Source: Pyronema omphalodes | Taxonomy: Eukaryota; Ascomycota; Pezizomycetes; Pezizales; Pyronemataceae | Direction: 5' to 3' | Assembly (NCBI GenBank): GCA_024516155.1 | Contig: JAJJXM010000122.1 | Span: 1 to 55,578 of the forward strand | Length of the DNA stretch: 55,578 bases | Shown here: piece by piece, positions 24,834-35,127 of the stretch | Position numbering within the stretch: position 1 is the first letter of the stretch | How the letters are laid out: each line of letters begins with the position of its first letter | Made by a program: the position numbers and the translations under genes | The notes under the pieces: generated by a model | Told to the model about the DNA's origin: nothing | Databases searched by the model: none | What the model saw: only the letters and a program-made list of their open reading frames with translations

Positions 24834-25985
24834 ATGCGTTTCTCACCACTTATCCTCCTCGCCCAGGCGGCGGTTATGACTACGGCCTTCTTGATCCCGC
24901 CTGAGTTTAGCGAGGAACAGCTAAAGGAGCTTATGATGCCTATTGATATCGGTGCTGGCCTGGCGCTCAGCAAAATGTCGATGAGCCGGATTGTTAGAAT
25001 TCCTTGTGAGGGATGCCCGGTTAAGGAGGAGGGTGTTTCTACCGACCTTGTAAGTACTCTTTGTTTTGTCGCTGCGAGCTGCGACATGCGAACAAATTGC
25101 TCCGCATAATTTTGCATAAGATTAGCTAACGTCACCTGCAGATCCTCGATTTCAACCTCCCCTCTACAACTCACCATGTCATGACGTTGAACGGTTGCCA
25201 CGATTCTACCCCTCGAGGAGACTGAAGTCAAGCCCCTCATAGCCTCGCAGATCCCTCGCGGCGTCGACACTATTTTATACTTCGTCGACCGATCCCACTT
25301 CCCTGTCGTCACCGTTGATAATGCGCGCTTGATCAACACCGACTACATCGGCGCCGATGGATCCAAGCAGTTTACCTTGGAGCTCAACATCCTAGGTGTT
25401 GAAGGAGTACCCGTATCAATCGAGGGAGTAGAAATGGTCATCAATGAAGATTCCAACGGCGACTTATCGTTCGGCCATGTCAACCCCTTGAAGAAAGGAG
25501 CATTGAAGAGCTGTGGAATGGATGTCAAGTGTATGTTCAACAAGATGTTGACGAGAGTAAAGGAGAGCAAGATGGTCAAGTGGGGAGGAGGATGCGGAGG
25601 AAAGGCCCACGGACAGCTTGAGGAGCCCAAGCACAAGCACCACCACAACCATGAAGGAAACCATCATCACAAGATGGGTATGTTCATGAGAGTTGTTACC
25701 CAGATTCTTGCACCGGTGTTGGTTGGTATTGTCATGGGAATGGCTGCTTCCCTTGTTGGTCTTGCGGTCTCTCATATCCTCTTTGTTCTCTACGCAAAGG
25801 TTAAGGGAATCAAGCGATGCCGCAAGTCTGGTGGACGCTGTGGACGTCGTGCGAGAAGGGAGCGTGAGCGTCTTGCTGCTGAACAGGCAGACGGAGAGGT
25901 CGAGAAGGGACTTTTGGTCGAGGAGCCCATTATCGAGAGCCCACCGGCTTACAAGGACGCTGAGACTCCTGTCGAGAAGGAATAA
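24834..25985 (+). pseudogene. DUF7728-type secretory membrane protein, frameshifted
   Basis: Exon 1 24834-25049, intron 25050-25141 (GTAAGT...CAG), then coding sequence to 25985; about 352 aa if one frameshift is bridged. Features: N-terminal signal segment (MRFSPLILLAQAAVMTTAFL); a lumenal part with the IPCEGCPV motif; beta-rich middle; a His-rich linker (KHKHHHNHEGNHHH); one transmembrane segment (ILAPVLVGIVMGMAASLVGL); a basic cytosolic segment; and an acidic tail with PPAY. This order matches the fungal DUF7728 family, type I membrane proteins of unknown function. After exon 2 opens at 25142 the frame hits TGA at about 25228-25230, while strongly coding sequence (LEETEVKPLIASQIPRGV) continues in the next frame. 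One extra base lies somewhere in 25195-25225. It is either a recent lesion or an assembly error; no alternative intron repairs it. Confidence 0.75.
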
Positions 25986-26900
25986 GCGGGGGGCGATACA
26001 CAACTTACTTATACCGAAATACTCGTTATTGGATAACGAGTAGTGATAGTTGTTTCTTGTAACTGGCTTTATGGACGCATGGTTTTTTTAGGCACGTTTT
26101 TTTGAGTAGGCACGTATTTGGGGTATATTACTAGGTCGGTTTTTTTTACTGCTTTAGTAAGGAGAAATTGAATGCAAATTTATTATTATGTATGCGTATT
26201 TAAATGTGCGAGAGAACTGAAATCGTGATGGTGATACCTACAGAGGAAACAGTGATGTAATAAAGCCCAGATCAAAGATGTGCCAACAAGTCACCAGCTG
26301 AATCCATCAATCATGAAACCCTGAGACCCTGGAACTCGAGACCTTGGAAATCCAAAACTTTCATGCTGGGACTCTGTATTACATTGTAATAAGGTCTGAT
26401 TGGATATCCGTCCGCCCAAGACAAGTTATATCAAGGACTGGACTCCTCCGATATCCGAGTCCTTGCCCTTTGCCCTTATCCCTTATCGACCCCAACGTTG
26501 GCGTGTTCTCATGGAATATCACCCAATGTATACATGATATGGAATAAAGATTATCGAATCAGGCTGGAATTACAGAGATTAGAAACTGACGGTGTACGGT
26601 GTACCTATGCGCATGTTTCGTCGTAAGAACACGCGCAGAAATCGTATCTTAGGTATATACCCTGCAGCGTACATATAAGGTACTTCTGGTTTTCTAGTCT
26701 TCTATTTTCCTTCATACCACACCATAGCTTGGATCTTGGAAATGAATACATCTAACACAATAAAGCGAAACTGATTCCGGGTTGCCAAAAGAGTATTCCC
26801 ATCCTCTCCCCCACCACTTGACATCATTGCAGTGCAATAGCCAGTCATTGGTCATTGCTTCAAGGGCTATAATGGGTAAAGTGCAATCCTTCCCAATGAA
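25986..26900. other. Intergenic, no supported gene
   Basis: 3' flank of the DUF7728 gene followed by AT-rich spacer up to the second tRNA-Trp. No coding or repeat structure stands out. Confidence 0.5.
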
Positions 26901-26972
26901 GACTCCGTGGCGCAAGGGTAGCGCATCTGATTCCAGTCCAGAAGGTTGCGCGTTCAAATCGCGTCGGGGTCA
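26901..26972 (+). tRNA. tRNA-Trp (CCA), second identical copy
   Basis: Base-for-base identical to the minus-strand copy at 13431-13502, including the A-C mismatch in the anticodon stem. Anticodon CCA is at 26933-26935. A TTTTTT tract about 22 nt downstream fits Pol III termination. Flanks differ from the first copy, so the identity does not extend beyond the gene. Confidence 0.94.
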
Positions 26973-29900
26973 CTCGATTTCTCTTGAATTTATCTTTTTT
27001 GCGGGGGCTTTTCTTCTTTGATGTTTTCTGATCGGGGTGTGGACGGTGATTGGGGTGGAGTTGTGATATGGAAAGTGATAAGTCGCGGTGCACGGCTTGG
27101 ATTTTTGGGGTTGAATGTGTTGTGAAGAATGAGAGATTGATGATGCGGAGGTATGCATAGAAGCAGTATATACTCACGCTCACCTATACAAGAAAGATTT
27201 GAGAATGGGTTGGGAAAACGGGATATTTGCTCAGGTGTTGGTCAGTAGCTGTGAGGCGTGGATTTCAACTCCTAAGGTTGAGGATGGTGGCAGAGGGACT
27301 AGTGATTGTGTATATCTTCTGTATTCAGTGATAGGTATGTTATGTTATATGTTACCAGTTAGAAACGATCTGGTACTATGTATGGCCATATCCTTCGGTA
27401 TGTATCTTCTGTTGCAGTCTACCTTGAGGGGTGTTATATTCATTCCTGCTTAAGACGGGGTTTGATAGGAAGATAGTTCTATTCAACACAATTGACGAAA
27501 CAAGTAATTCGTTTGGATCTTCACGTACAAGAACTTACCCCTCTGTCAGAATTCACGACGGTCTTGAATGTTCATTGCACGCGAAGAAAGTGCACCACAA
27601 TGTCCAATTCAAACAAAGTGAAATTAAAAACGAAACGAAAAGAACGTGTAGGTTGTTCAACAGACTATTTCTTTTGGTGTTATTTTTGTTAGTACTTGCG
27701 TCTTGGTTTGCTATTCTTATCGATGTAGCCTTAATTATCGCAATGTTAAACTCGGGGGATTGTAGGCCAGCATAATGTTACAACTTGCAGGATTACACTT
27801 TTGGCAAGATAAACCCCCTGATTACTGTGTAGTGCATCAATGATGACAGATGTGCGTCATACCGATGCCGAGCAATATCTTTACCTCTTGCCTTGTCTTA
27901 GCTAGCCCGTTTAGAACGGTGACGATCTAAGCTTTGAACGTTAGGGTTAGGCTGAATGTGGATTCTATGCGTGAATACCAGTGTCCTAGGAATCTGAGGC
28001 GGCTCACTTGCATAATATCATGGGTTTCGGTCGCCGGTTGACCAGAACCGCACTTTATCGTGGTTCTCGAAAACAACACATATCGATTTGGAATAGACGC
28101 CTCAGTCATCATCAAGCCAAGCTGACTCATATTTTTCTTGGGGGTTAAGAAATGACTGGCCGCTGAAGATATGTCGATGTTTCCTACATCAGGACTAGAA
28201 GTTGATGCCGCAGAATTCACAGATTGGTTTCTTCGGGGAAGTCTTATACTGAGGTATAATTGCAAGCTCTTGTAAACTGTGATTATGGTCACCATTCTGG
28301 AGGCTTGTCGACTTTAAATGCTGTTATAAATGCCCATGTCTTGAGAATATTCGCAGTCGAAAATTTCTCTCCGCACATGAATGCCAGCAGAATTCAGCAA
28401 GTCTCAAAGCAGTCCTCCGATAAAAATACCGCAGCAAATAAATCTAACCGTCTCGAAGAGATAATTATCGGGTATGGGTGAATTGCTCAAACGCCCGAAT
28501 TTGACATTGCATTCTTGATAACCGTCGGCTGACTGTACGCACAATATTCTGCCACAGCGTGATTCCATGTCGAAATGTTTTTTGACTGCATTTGTAACAA
28601 AAATGAGTTCCCTGGCTGAACAATTTTGCGTTTCCTTATTTCCACATGACAATAACCCGTCTGTTGGAATTAAGAAATTTCAGCGTACGGACCGCGGGTA
28701 TTGCTGTGAACGGCACTGCTAACGGGATCCATAACTAGCGTTGTCAATGGAAGGAACAGCTATATTCCAAACAAAGTGATGGAAAATAAGAAGTTCAAGA
28801 GAGTAAATAAAAAGCCAGGTTCTCGCAGATTTGTGGGAGTGCCGAGGAAAAGAACAAGTATAAGGTAATGAGGGGGCACTACGGTTCATTTTTTCGTGAT
28901 CGCAATCACACGATGGATGTCACCCACGATTTCGCAGCAGCGCTGTGATAAACTGGGAATGCGGATGTGATGATATAGGCTTTCATGTCCCACAACGCTG
29001 TCGTGCGACGATGTGGGCTCCAAACAACAGAGATTATCTCAATGTGATGATATGCAATTAAGCGCTTAATTGCAATGAAGCTAGTGGTATTCACAGGTTG
29101 AATCACATATGCCAAGATAATTATACTTTTAAAATAGTTCAAAATTTGTGAATTCTATTGTTTCCACTAATATGATGGACTCCCACTAATCAGCCCACAC
29201 CCGATTCTGCAACCCACTAGCGAACCTCCGCTGAAAACAAGCCAATGTAAGAAAAAAACCTCTGTTGAGGCTTCTTGTGAGTGTCAATTATTTATGTGAA
29301 ATAGCTATATTCATATGTACGATACCTTATTCCTGAACAGTGAATGGATTGCATCATCATCAACATTCATCCCTTCCTGTAGCAGAGTATCTTCTTACAA
29401 TCACACTACGGGGAAATAGATACTTACAAAAATTGTGGGATCGCAACGGGGAAGCATGGGATTCGCGAATGGCGAGCTGCTAATGCTGCATCGAGGATCA
29501 GTGCAGGGACACAGCTGCCTGGCAGCAATAGAGCAGGGAGACGCTGGTTCGCTGTCAGGAGATGTGAAAATGGAATGCTGTAGATGGTGGGTCAGAGGTC
29601 AACCCAGAAAAAACGCTGTCTCATAGATGTGCAAAGGGGGGAGAACTGGAGGTTTGCCCGCAGAGCTGATTTTATGTGGGTGGGAGGGCGCAGGGAAGGA
29701 ACGCGGCAAGCGCATTGAGAGAGTAGTTGGGAGCTTGAGCCAGGAGCTCAACGTCATAGGAAGAGCGCGGGAAAGACACTAGGGCATACTAGCTTGGATG
29801 TGGAATTTTTATAGCCTTGACAGTGCTATTTCTGCCAGATTTTTATTTACAGCATGAATTCTTTTCCTTTATGCATCTTATTTCTTCCATGATTTATTGA

Positions 29901-30158
29901 TTTAATTAATTTTGTCAATTGGTTAAACTTTTTATTTCTGTTATTGGTATACGAAAAGAGGGAGAAGATAGTTTTTATCTTTTATTTTGACAATCTTGTG
30001 TATTCGGGATCTTTTGTTTGTAGTTCACGAAACTTCGTGACATAGATTTTCATGTGTTGAGGTTGTGTATGAACATGCTTGCCCAATCAGTTCATGTCTT
30101 TGAGGTGTCCAAATATTAGCGAGACCGCAGATATGCGTATCATCTTTCCAATGCATGA
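26973..30158. other. 3.2-kb intergenic tract, no supported gene
   Basis: Short frames only. A 22-bp perfect palindrome lies at 29053-29074. The block 29430-29780 is less AT-rich than its surroundings and might hold an exon, but no start, splice or family signal is convincing. 29820-30010 is strongly AT-rich. Confidence 0.45.
29053..29074. repeat. 22-bp perfect palindrome
   Basis: Two 11-bp arms, TGCAATTAAGC and its exact reverse complement, with no spacer. Symmetry stops at both ends. It could be a binding site for a dimeric regulator or chance; no flanking gene is known. Confidence 0.6.
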
Positions 30159-30166
30159 TTCCCACG
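30159..30166. repeat. 8-bp target-site duplication, left
   Basis: TTCCCACG, identical to 30739-30746. Confidence 0.9.
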
Positions 30167-30738
30167 TAGGGATGCACACGAGACGAGCCGAGACGAGACC
30201 GCCATTGGTCTCGAGACGTCTCGGTCTCGTTGGGATTTCAGTCTCGTAAGTCTCGAGAACGTCTCGTAGTTCCGCTTTCTCTGCTGAGACGACTCGAGAC
30301 TTCAGGGCGAGAAAAAATATTTCATAAAACTACAGTGATAGCAATACTTCTTGCAGTATATTATCTGCCCAAAAAACCAATGCTATTCCTCCCGAATACA
30401 ATACTAATCTCATACTCCAGTAGTCAATTTCAAGCTCTTGATGAGCAACACATTTATCCTGAAGAAGTTTTACTAAGAAGTCGGATCCTTACACCTTGGG
30501 GGAACGTTTTACTTAGAAGATTTGACTAGCGTAGGTAGGAAAAAAAACATCTAACTTGATTGGGCATATTTTGCCCTACAAAGTATAGAATATACAAGTC
30601 TCGAAAAGTCTCGATCTTATCTCGAGCTTTTGAAAAACAAGTCTCGAGACGTCTCGTCTCGTGGAAATCTAGTCTCGTCGGTCTCGAGACTAAAGCTCGA
30701 ACTCTTGTCTCGAGCCGCTCGTCTCGTGTGCATCCCTA
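30167..30738. mobile_element. hAT-type MITE with 22-bp terminal inverted repeats
   Basis: 572 bp, starting TAGGGATGCACACGAG and ending with the exact inverse; the terminal inverted repeats match over 22 bp. Flanked by a perfect 8-bp duplication (TTCCCACG), the hAT superfamily signature. Both ends carry clusters of the subterminal motif GTCTCG/CGAGAC in both orientations, as expected for transposase binding. The interior is AT-rich; a 99-codon frame (30230-30529, +) overlaps the subterminal repeats and shows no transposase motif, so the element is non-autonomous. Perfect ends and duplications point to recent insertion. Confidence 0.93.
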
Positions 30739-30746
30739 TTCCCACG
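30739..30746. repeat. 8-bp target-site duplication, right
   Basis: TTCCCACG, identical to 30159-30166. Confidence 0.9.
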
Positions 30747-31992
30747 ATGCCGATGGTCTGTTGATTGAATCCCACGTCGTCGTGGCGAGCAAACCATGAT
30801 GCAACGCTATGGTGGGGAGGTCACTATGTCCTCCAATGTACACTACGTTCTCGCGGCACACACACTACACACAGCAAAAAAATGTACCGTAGGGGGGTGT
30901 GCCCTGGGCACTCGCGTAAACCGTGCAATCACCTGGTTGACAGCCGCTCTCCAAGGAGGTCGTTCACTCTATTTATTTGCCAGAGCTTTCTGAACTGGGA
31001 TCAGGTACAGATAGTCGCAGAGAATGTGGAGGTGGAGGATATGAAGAGGGTTGGAATATTTGCCTTCAATGCCGGCTAGAGAGGTTGCAACCCTGGGACA
31101 GTTATCACGTCAGCTTGATCACGTGATATTATACTGTTTCATGGTTGCGGTCGCAAAGCTTGGCAGAGACACCCTGAGCGAGTTCTTGGCATATGAACTC
31201 TACGTCACCAAAGATTGGTCGCGTTTTGGAGCAATAGCGCGCGTCAAAGCTCTCCGGAGAAATTTTTCGTGTTTATTCAAGTTCATTGCTACGTGTTTCC
31301 CGACATATAGCCGTTGGCTACCCACGCAAGAGTACTGGAAGGGTCACATAATGCGGACACATGTCTAAAAAAAATGGAGTCCACCATATAGGCTATGAAC
31401 AGGGCTTTGTATGGCGACTACAGAATATACGGAAATTAAAGTGATAGATAGTATTTGGAGCGTAGGAATGCACGGAAACACGGCTCACCAACGAAGATAA
31501 AGATTTGTTATATGAATACAGAATCATAGAATCCGGGATGACTCGTAAATATAAGCTCTACTGTTTTTACCCCAAAAAATCCCACGCCATTATCCATACC
31601 ATTCTGCTGTGCGGGCTCATTACTAAAGTTAGGATGACGTCATCGTCTGATTTACGGACAACCCATAGCGGGTAACTTAAGCCCTTCTGAAGCGTTAGAA
31701 AGCCTCCCTTCGTCAGATTCTACAATACCCGTTTTCACTGCTAATAACTCCAGTCAGAAGGAGCTCAGCAATGAGCACTATTCTACCCGCCTCGGTTTGG
31801 TAAGGAAAGGGGCTTTATATTGAGCTTGGGCCGTAAAACCCATGTGTGGAAAAATGTAACTGACTTCGTAAGCATAGAAGAGAGCAAAGTCACATATTTC
31901 ATCTAAATGTAGATGTTGTCATAGCTTAGGCGCCTTGTGCGTCCTTCTTGGGTAATGTGATTGATTAGGGACTTTTATCTTACGATTGGTTA
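30747..31992. other. Intergenic, no supported gene
   Basis: Contains a 105-codon frame (31051-31368, +) without recognisable motifs and otherwise AT-rich spacer. Nothing else can be supported. Confidence 0.45.
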
Positions 31993-32202
31993 GATTGTCT
32001 GGATTATTTTTTATTATTATTAATTGATTCATACTCGTATGAAACCGTAAAGTTTTGGCGGAATAAACAAAATTATTTACTCACATCCCCGTTCGTCCTC
32101 TCTCCACTTGCGTCTTCAATCTACTTTGTGCGGAGTTGTAGTCCCCCGAGTGTCTGTGGTCGCTAGTCTTGAGTGTCATCTGTTCCTATGGATTGTCTGG
32201 AT
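31993..32202 (-). mobile_element. 186-bp truncated retro-insertion with 12-bp duplication
   Basis: GATTGTCTGGAT occurs at 31993-32004 and again at 32191-32202. The 186 bp between them begins (+ strand) with an AT-repeat tail (TTATTATTATTA), then TCATAC, a hairpin AAAC-CGTAAA-GTTT (32042-32055) and TGGCGG. This is the same 3'-end layout as the LINE at 6.4 kb and the SINE at 34.7 kb, in the same (minus) orientation. It reads as a 5'-truncated copy of a LINE, or a SINE relative, mobilised by the same machinery. No coding potential. Confidence 0.75.
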
Positions 32203-32373
32203 GCTGGTACATTTCTAGTTTTGATTACTATTTCTAGCATCCCATGAAGCCAGTATTTGTAGTCTCTCCCTTGTTACGGACTGTCTCTCGGCGTTGAACA
32301 CCTTTCACTGGTGCTTCTTGGGTTCCTTCAATCTCCAGCCATTACTGGTTTTTACTGTGGCGACTGCTGTTCT

Positions 32374-32381
32374 GGTTATAG
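32374..32381. repeat. 8-bp target duplication of decayed hAT, left
   Basis: GGTTATAG, matching GATTATAG at 33156-33163 with one difference. Confidence 0.7.
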
Positions 32382-33155
32382 CAGACCTCCCAACCGTATA
32401 GCCAGTATACCGGGTAAAATCGTAAACTAGGTAAACTGAACTGACAATTCACAGTTAGTTGGTGCAGTTTTGGTGACCCGGATAGACAGTTGGTTCAGTT
32501 ATGAGGGGTCCATAGAACCAGGTAACTGCAGTGCACTGATTAAACGGACTCGATAAATACAAACCAGTTTAACCGCATCGGGAACCAGTCCATGCAGGAA
32601 TGAATAATGTATTCAACCTCGTTTGAACCCACCGGTTGCCGAGCCTGCCGGTATCTCAACCCTCCTCATTTCACCAGCTTCTGGTAACCAGATTTCCTAG
32701 CCTTGACAAAATGGCATTGAACATTCTCTCAGTTCCCGCGATGACTGCCGAGTCTGGGCTGCTGTTTTCCAAATGCAAGCAGATCATTATATCGGACCGC
32801 CATTCAATGCAGGCAGATACTCTGGAAGTCATTGAGGGGCTCAAGATCTTCCATCGTAGGCGTCCGTTGTGATTTCTGGCGACCCAATTAGGATCGAATT
32901 ATGTTATGTATGCACTGAATAATATTTATTACCCCTTCATAAACCAGTTCCTCTGGACAAACCAGTTTTCGCAGTTTTAAACAGTTCATCTGGTTTGCCA
33001 AGCCTTGCATTCAGTTGACTGGTTTTCGTAGTTTAACCAGTTTATATTACTGACAGTAAACTGAGCTGGGTCGCCGTACAGTTCTCATATTCCAACAGTC
33101 CGTACAGTCCGTTTTGGCCATCATTTTAAACTGGTTCGTACGACTGGGAGGTCTG
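32382..33155 (+). mobile_element. Decayed hAT transposon with transposase C-terminus
   Basis: 774 bp with imperfect terminal inverted repeats: left CAGACCTCCCAACCGTA (32382-32398), right its inverse with two changes (33139-33155), plus an 8-bp target duplication with one mismatch. Subterminal regions are rich in ACCAGT/ACTGGT motifs. Inside lies the C-terminal part of a hAT transposase. Internal deletion removed the rest. A second copy in opposite orientation lies at 47348-48157. Confidence 0.85.
32672..32872 (+). pseudogene. hAT transposase C-terminal dimerisation domain (fragment)
   Basis: The frame reads FPSLDKMALNILSVPAMTAE, then SGLLFSKCKQIIISDRHSM and LEVIEGLKIF, ending at a stop. This is the hATC dimerisation domain in full order: the P-L-x-x-MA-x-x-IL-S-VPA core, FS, a second helix with R, and the closing L-x-x-LK. 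No RNase-H-like DDE catalytic core or BED zinc finger precedes it, so this is the remnant of an internally deleted transposase gene, without its own start. Confidence 0.8.
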
Positions 33156-33163
33156 GATTATAG
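33156..33163. repeat. 8-bp target duplication of decayed hAT, right
   Basis: GATTATAG; see 32374-32381. Confidence 0.7.
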
Positions 33164-34127
33164 CACTTCCAAGTTCCAAGGTCTTTCCATGTAACGATTC
33201 AGACACAGCGACGGCTACCCAGGTTAACGGTGTGAGGCCATCATGGTCCTAGAAACTTCAAGGCCTGTAGGTGGCGGCGGGACCGTGGGGTTTCTCGCTA
33301 AGCCATGCCAGCGTGGAAAAAACATGTATCCGCTCTTGACACTACTCGTTCAGCCTTGAAAGGGCCGCTTGCCGCGCTGCCAAGGTGGAGCCACTACCTC
33401 CCATTCCAGAGCTTCTAATTTTGTAATCACGTGTCTGTCCTTCAGGGTTGATAGCTCCTGAAATGCGACTGCCTCCTGTAGCCGAAAACATTTCTCTAAT
33501 GCCGTTCCCGCCTTGAATCCACCCTTCCTAGCACCGTAAAATGTTTCACATAACCTGCAGTCACGCACAGTCACCTACGGTTACCTGCGAGTGATGTTGA
33601 GTGACCACACATAGTCACCAACGGTCACCTATAGGCGGTCCGATCCACAGGGCAGAAAGACTACCAGTCCTGGTCCGAGCTCTGGAACGGACTGCTACGT
33701 ACGTTCCGGTCCGATCCATAGCCAAAACTGGACGGCATGGACCATGGGGAACTATGGGCCTACATCCCGTAGCTATATATATTCCAGTTTCGACTCATAT
33801 GCCAAGGATTCAATCAGAGTGCTTGACAGTTGTCCGATCTTATTAGTCACATATGTATGTCTGCCATATTTGGGAAAACAGCCATACAACACAAAACATC
33901 CCTCACGATATCACTTTGACATCAGCCTGTGTATATAAATAAGTAAATTGATTTCAGTGCCTACAGAGTTATAAAACACCCAAGAAAATACAATGGCTTC
34001 CACCCCGAAACAACCGCCAGTCTAATACTCTATCACCCGTACAAGAAAAATATGACCATCAATCTATACTCCCGTCTGGTATGACCGTCTAGTCATTGCT
34101 ACTTATAGCATCGACGACCATTACTTC
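33164..34127. other. Spacer; right part homologous to 3' flank of paralog C
   Basis: No supported gene. From about 33907 to 34127 the sequence is the inverted counterpart of the 3' flank of the paralog at 40577 (to about 41207), so this is the edge of the duplicated unit. Left of that, repeated GTCAC and GGTCCGATCCA words at 33560-33720 suggest an undefined repeat. Confidence 0.5.
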
Positions 34128-34546
34128 CTACTTCTGAAGGAAGTTCTTCTGACAACCATTACCAGAACTGACATCTCCACTAGGGCAGCACCAAGTCTTT
34201 GAAAATCCTCCCGCGCACACTATAATTGGTTAGCCTGGGCTTCTGTAGTAAAACGAATCTTGAAAGGAAGGGAATATGGGAAGATGGGAAATTGGAATCA
34301 CATACTAGCGTTACTGGATTTGCAGCTCAACTTTGGTTTTCCATTGGCCTCCTTTCCGTTTTCGGTACAGCAAGCATAGGTACCAGTTTTGTTTTCGGTT
34401 GCCTTGGTTGCGGCGTTAAAGACATGCCAGTGGCAGCTGTTACCCGCGGCCGCGGCTGCGGCTGGCTCGGGCGCTGGGGCGGGAGCCGCGATCGCGATGC
34501 TGGAGAGGGAGGCGATGATAACTGGAAGGATGATGGAGAACTGCAT
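34128..34546 (-). CDS. Small secreted eight-cysteine protein, paralog A (inverted)
   Basis: Exon 1 34546-34306, intron 34305-34220 (GTATGT...TAG), exon 2 34219-34128; 110 aa. Signal peptide MQFSIILPVIIASLSSIAIA, a Pro/Ala-rich spacer (APAPAPEPAAAAAA), then a mature domain starting NSCHWHVFNAATKAT. The eight cysteines are ordered C..CC..C..C..CC..C with two CC pairs, as in hydrophobins, but the spacing differs and the protein is hydrophilic. The predicted mature protein is identical to paralogs B and C; only signal-peptide residues differ. An N-glycosylation sequon (NKT) is present. The promoter is interrupted by a SINE (34713-35056). Function unknown; an extracellular or host- or prey-interaction role is only a guess. 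Confidence 0.88.
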
Positions 34547-34696
34547 GATGAAGGAGTGTTGAATAATATTACTGAAGAAGTGATTGAGAAGTTCGTAGTT
34601 GTTAAATAGAGAATGCTTTGAGGGAGAGACGAAAGTTGTGATGAGCGTTTTGGGGATGGTGAGGATGATAGTTTATATACATTCCCAAGACTGCGT

Positions 34697-34712
34697 TTAT
34701 CCGAGATGGTAT
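34697..34712. repeat. SINE target-site duplication, left
   Basis: TTATCCGAGATGGTAT, identical to 35057-35072. Confidence 0.95.
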
Positions 34713-35056
34713 TTTATTTATTTATTTATTTCAATCATACGTCCGATCGAGGCCTTTAAGGCCTATGCGGGTAAAGCAACTTGTACAACCATTTTTCCTG
34801 TCCTCGAGACCGAAGTCTCCTAATGAGGCGCCCTAATCTCCTACACCCATTAACCCAACCTTTCCACCAACACTTGTCTATACCTAAGGAGGCATAGATC
34901 AGGAAAGCGTGACCACTTATCCTGAGCACCGGGTAAACCTCCCTGAGGACAAACCCCGGTAACCAAGCAATACCTGTGGGAGCGACACGGGATTCGAACC
35001 CGTTGTATTTGCGCAGTTGCAGGGAGTTATACCACTACACTACTGGGGCCGCCCCC
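34713..35056 (-). mobile_element. tRNA-derived SINE (344 bp)
   Basis: Bounded by perfect 16-bp target duplications. In minus orientation it begins with a tRNA-like head holding a consensus Pol III A box (TAGTGTAGTGG, 35032-35042) and a perfect B box (GGTTCGAATCC, 34990-35000). The anticodon stem no longer pairs, so it is not a working tRNA gene; the loop CTGCAAC hints at a tRNA-Cys-like ancestor, weakly. A tRNA-unrelated body of about 220 bp follows, then a 3' end with GCGGG-like motif, a hairpin AGGCC-TTTAA-GGCCT (34750-34764), TCATAC and an AAAT-repeat tail at 34713-34731. The 3' end layout matches the LINE at 6.4 kb, its likely mobilising partner. It sits in the promoter of paralog A. Confidence 0.93.
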
Positions 35057-35072
35057 TTATCCGAGATGGTAT
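35057..35072. repeat. SINE target-site duplication, right
   Basis: TTATCCGAGATGGTAT, identical to 34697-34712. The corresponding uninterrupted site in paralog B reads ATAACATCTCTGATAA in the opposite orientation. Confidence 0.95.
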
Positions 35073-35127
35073 GACAACCAGAGTGTAGACGTCGGCAAGG
35101 AACAATAGTGAGATGTGGTGCAGAATT

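Larger units (their letters stand above)
34672..35127 (-). promoter_or_regulatory. Promoter of paralog A, split by a SINE
   Basis: TATATAAA box (34672-34679), 126 bp upstream of the ATG. The AATTCTGCACCA box shared with all paralogs is at 35116-35127. In paralog B these lie about 78 bp apart; here they are about 437 bp apart because of the 344-bp SINE and its 16-bp duplication. Confidence 0.75.

Noticed and set aside
31051..31368. 105-codon frame between the MITE and the 186-bp insertion
   Set aside because: No family resemblance and no start context; could not be separated from chance.
34974..35047. A tRNA gene on the minus strand with perfect B box
   Set aside because: The anticodon and acceptor stems do not pair and the segment is the head of a SINE bounded by 16-bp duplications; not a working tRNA.
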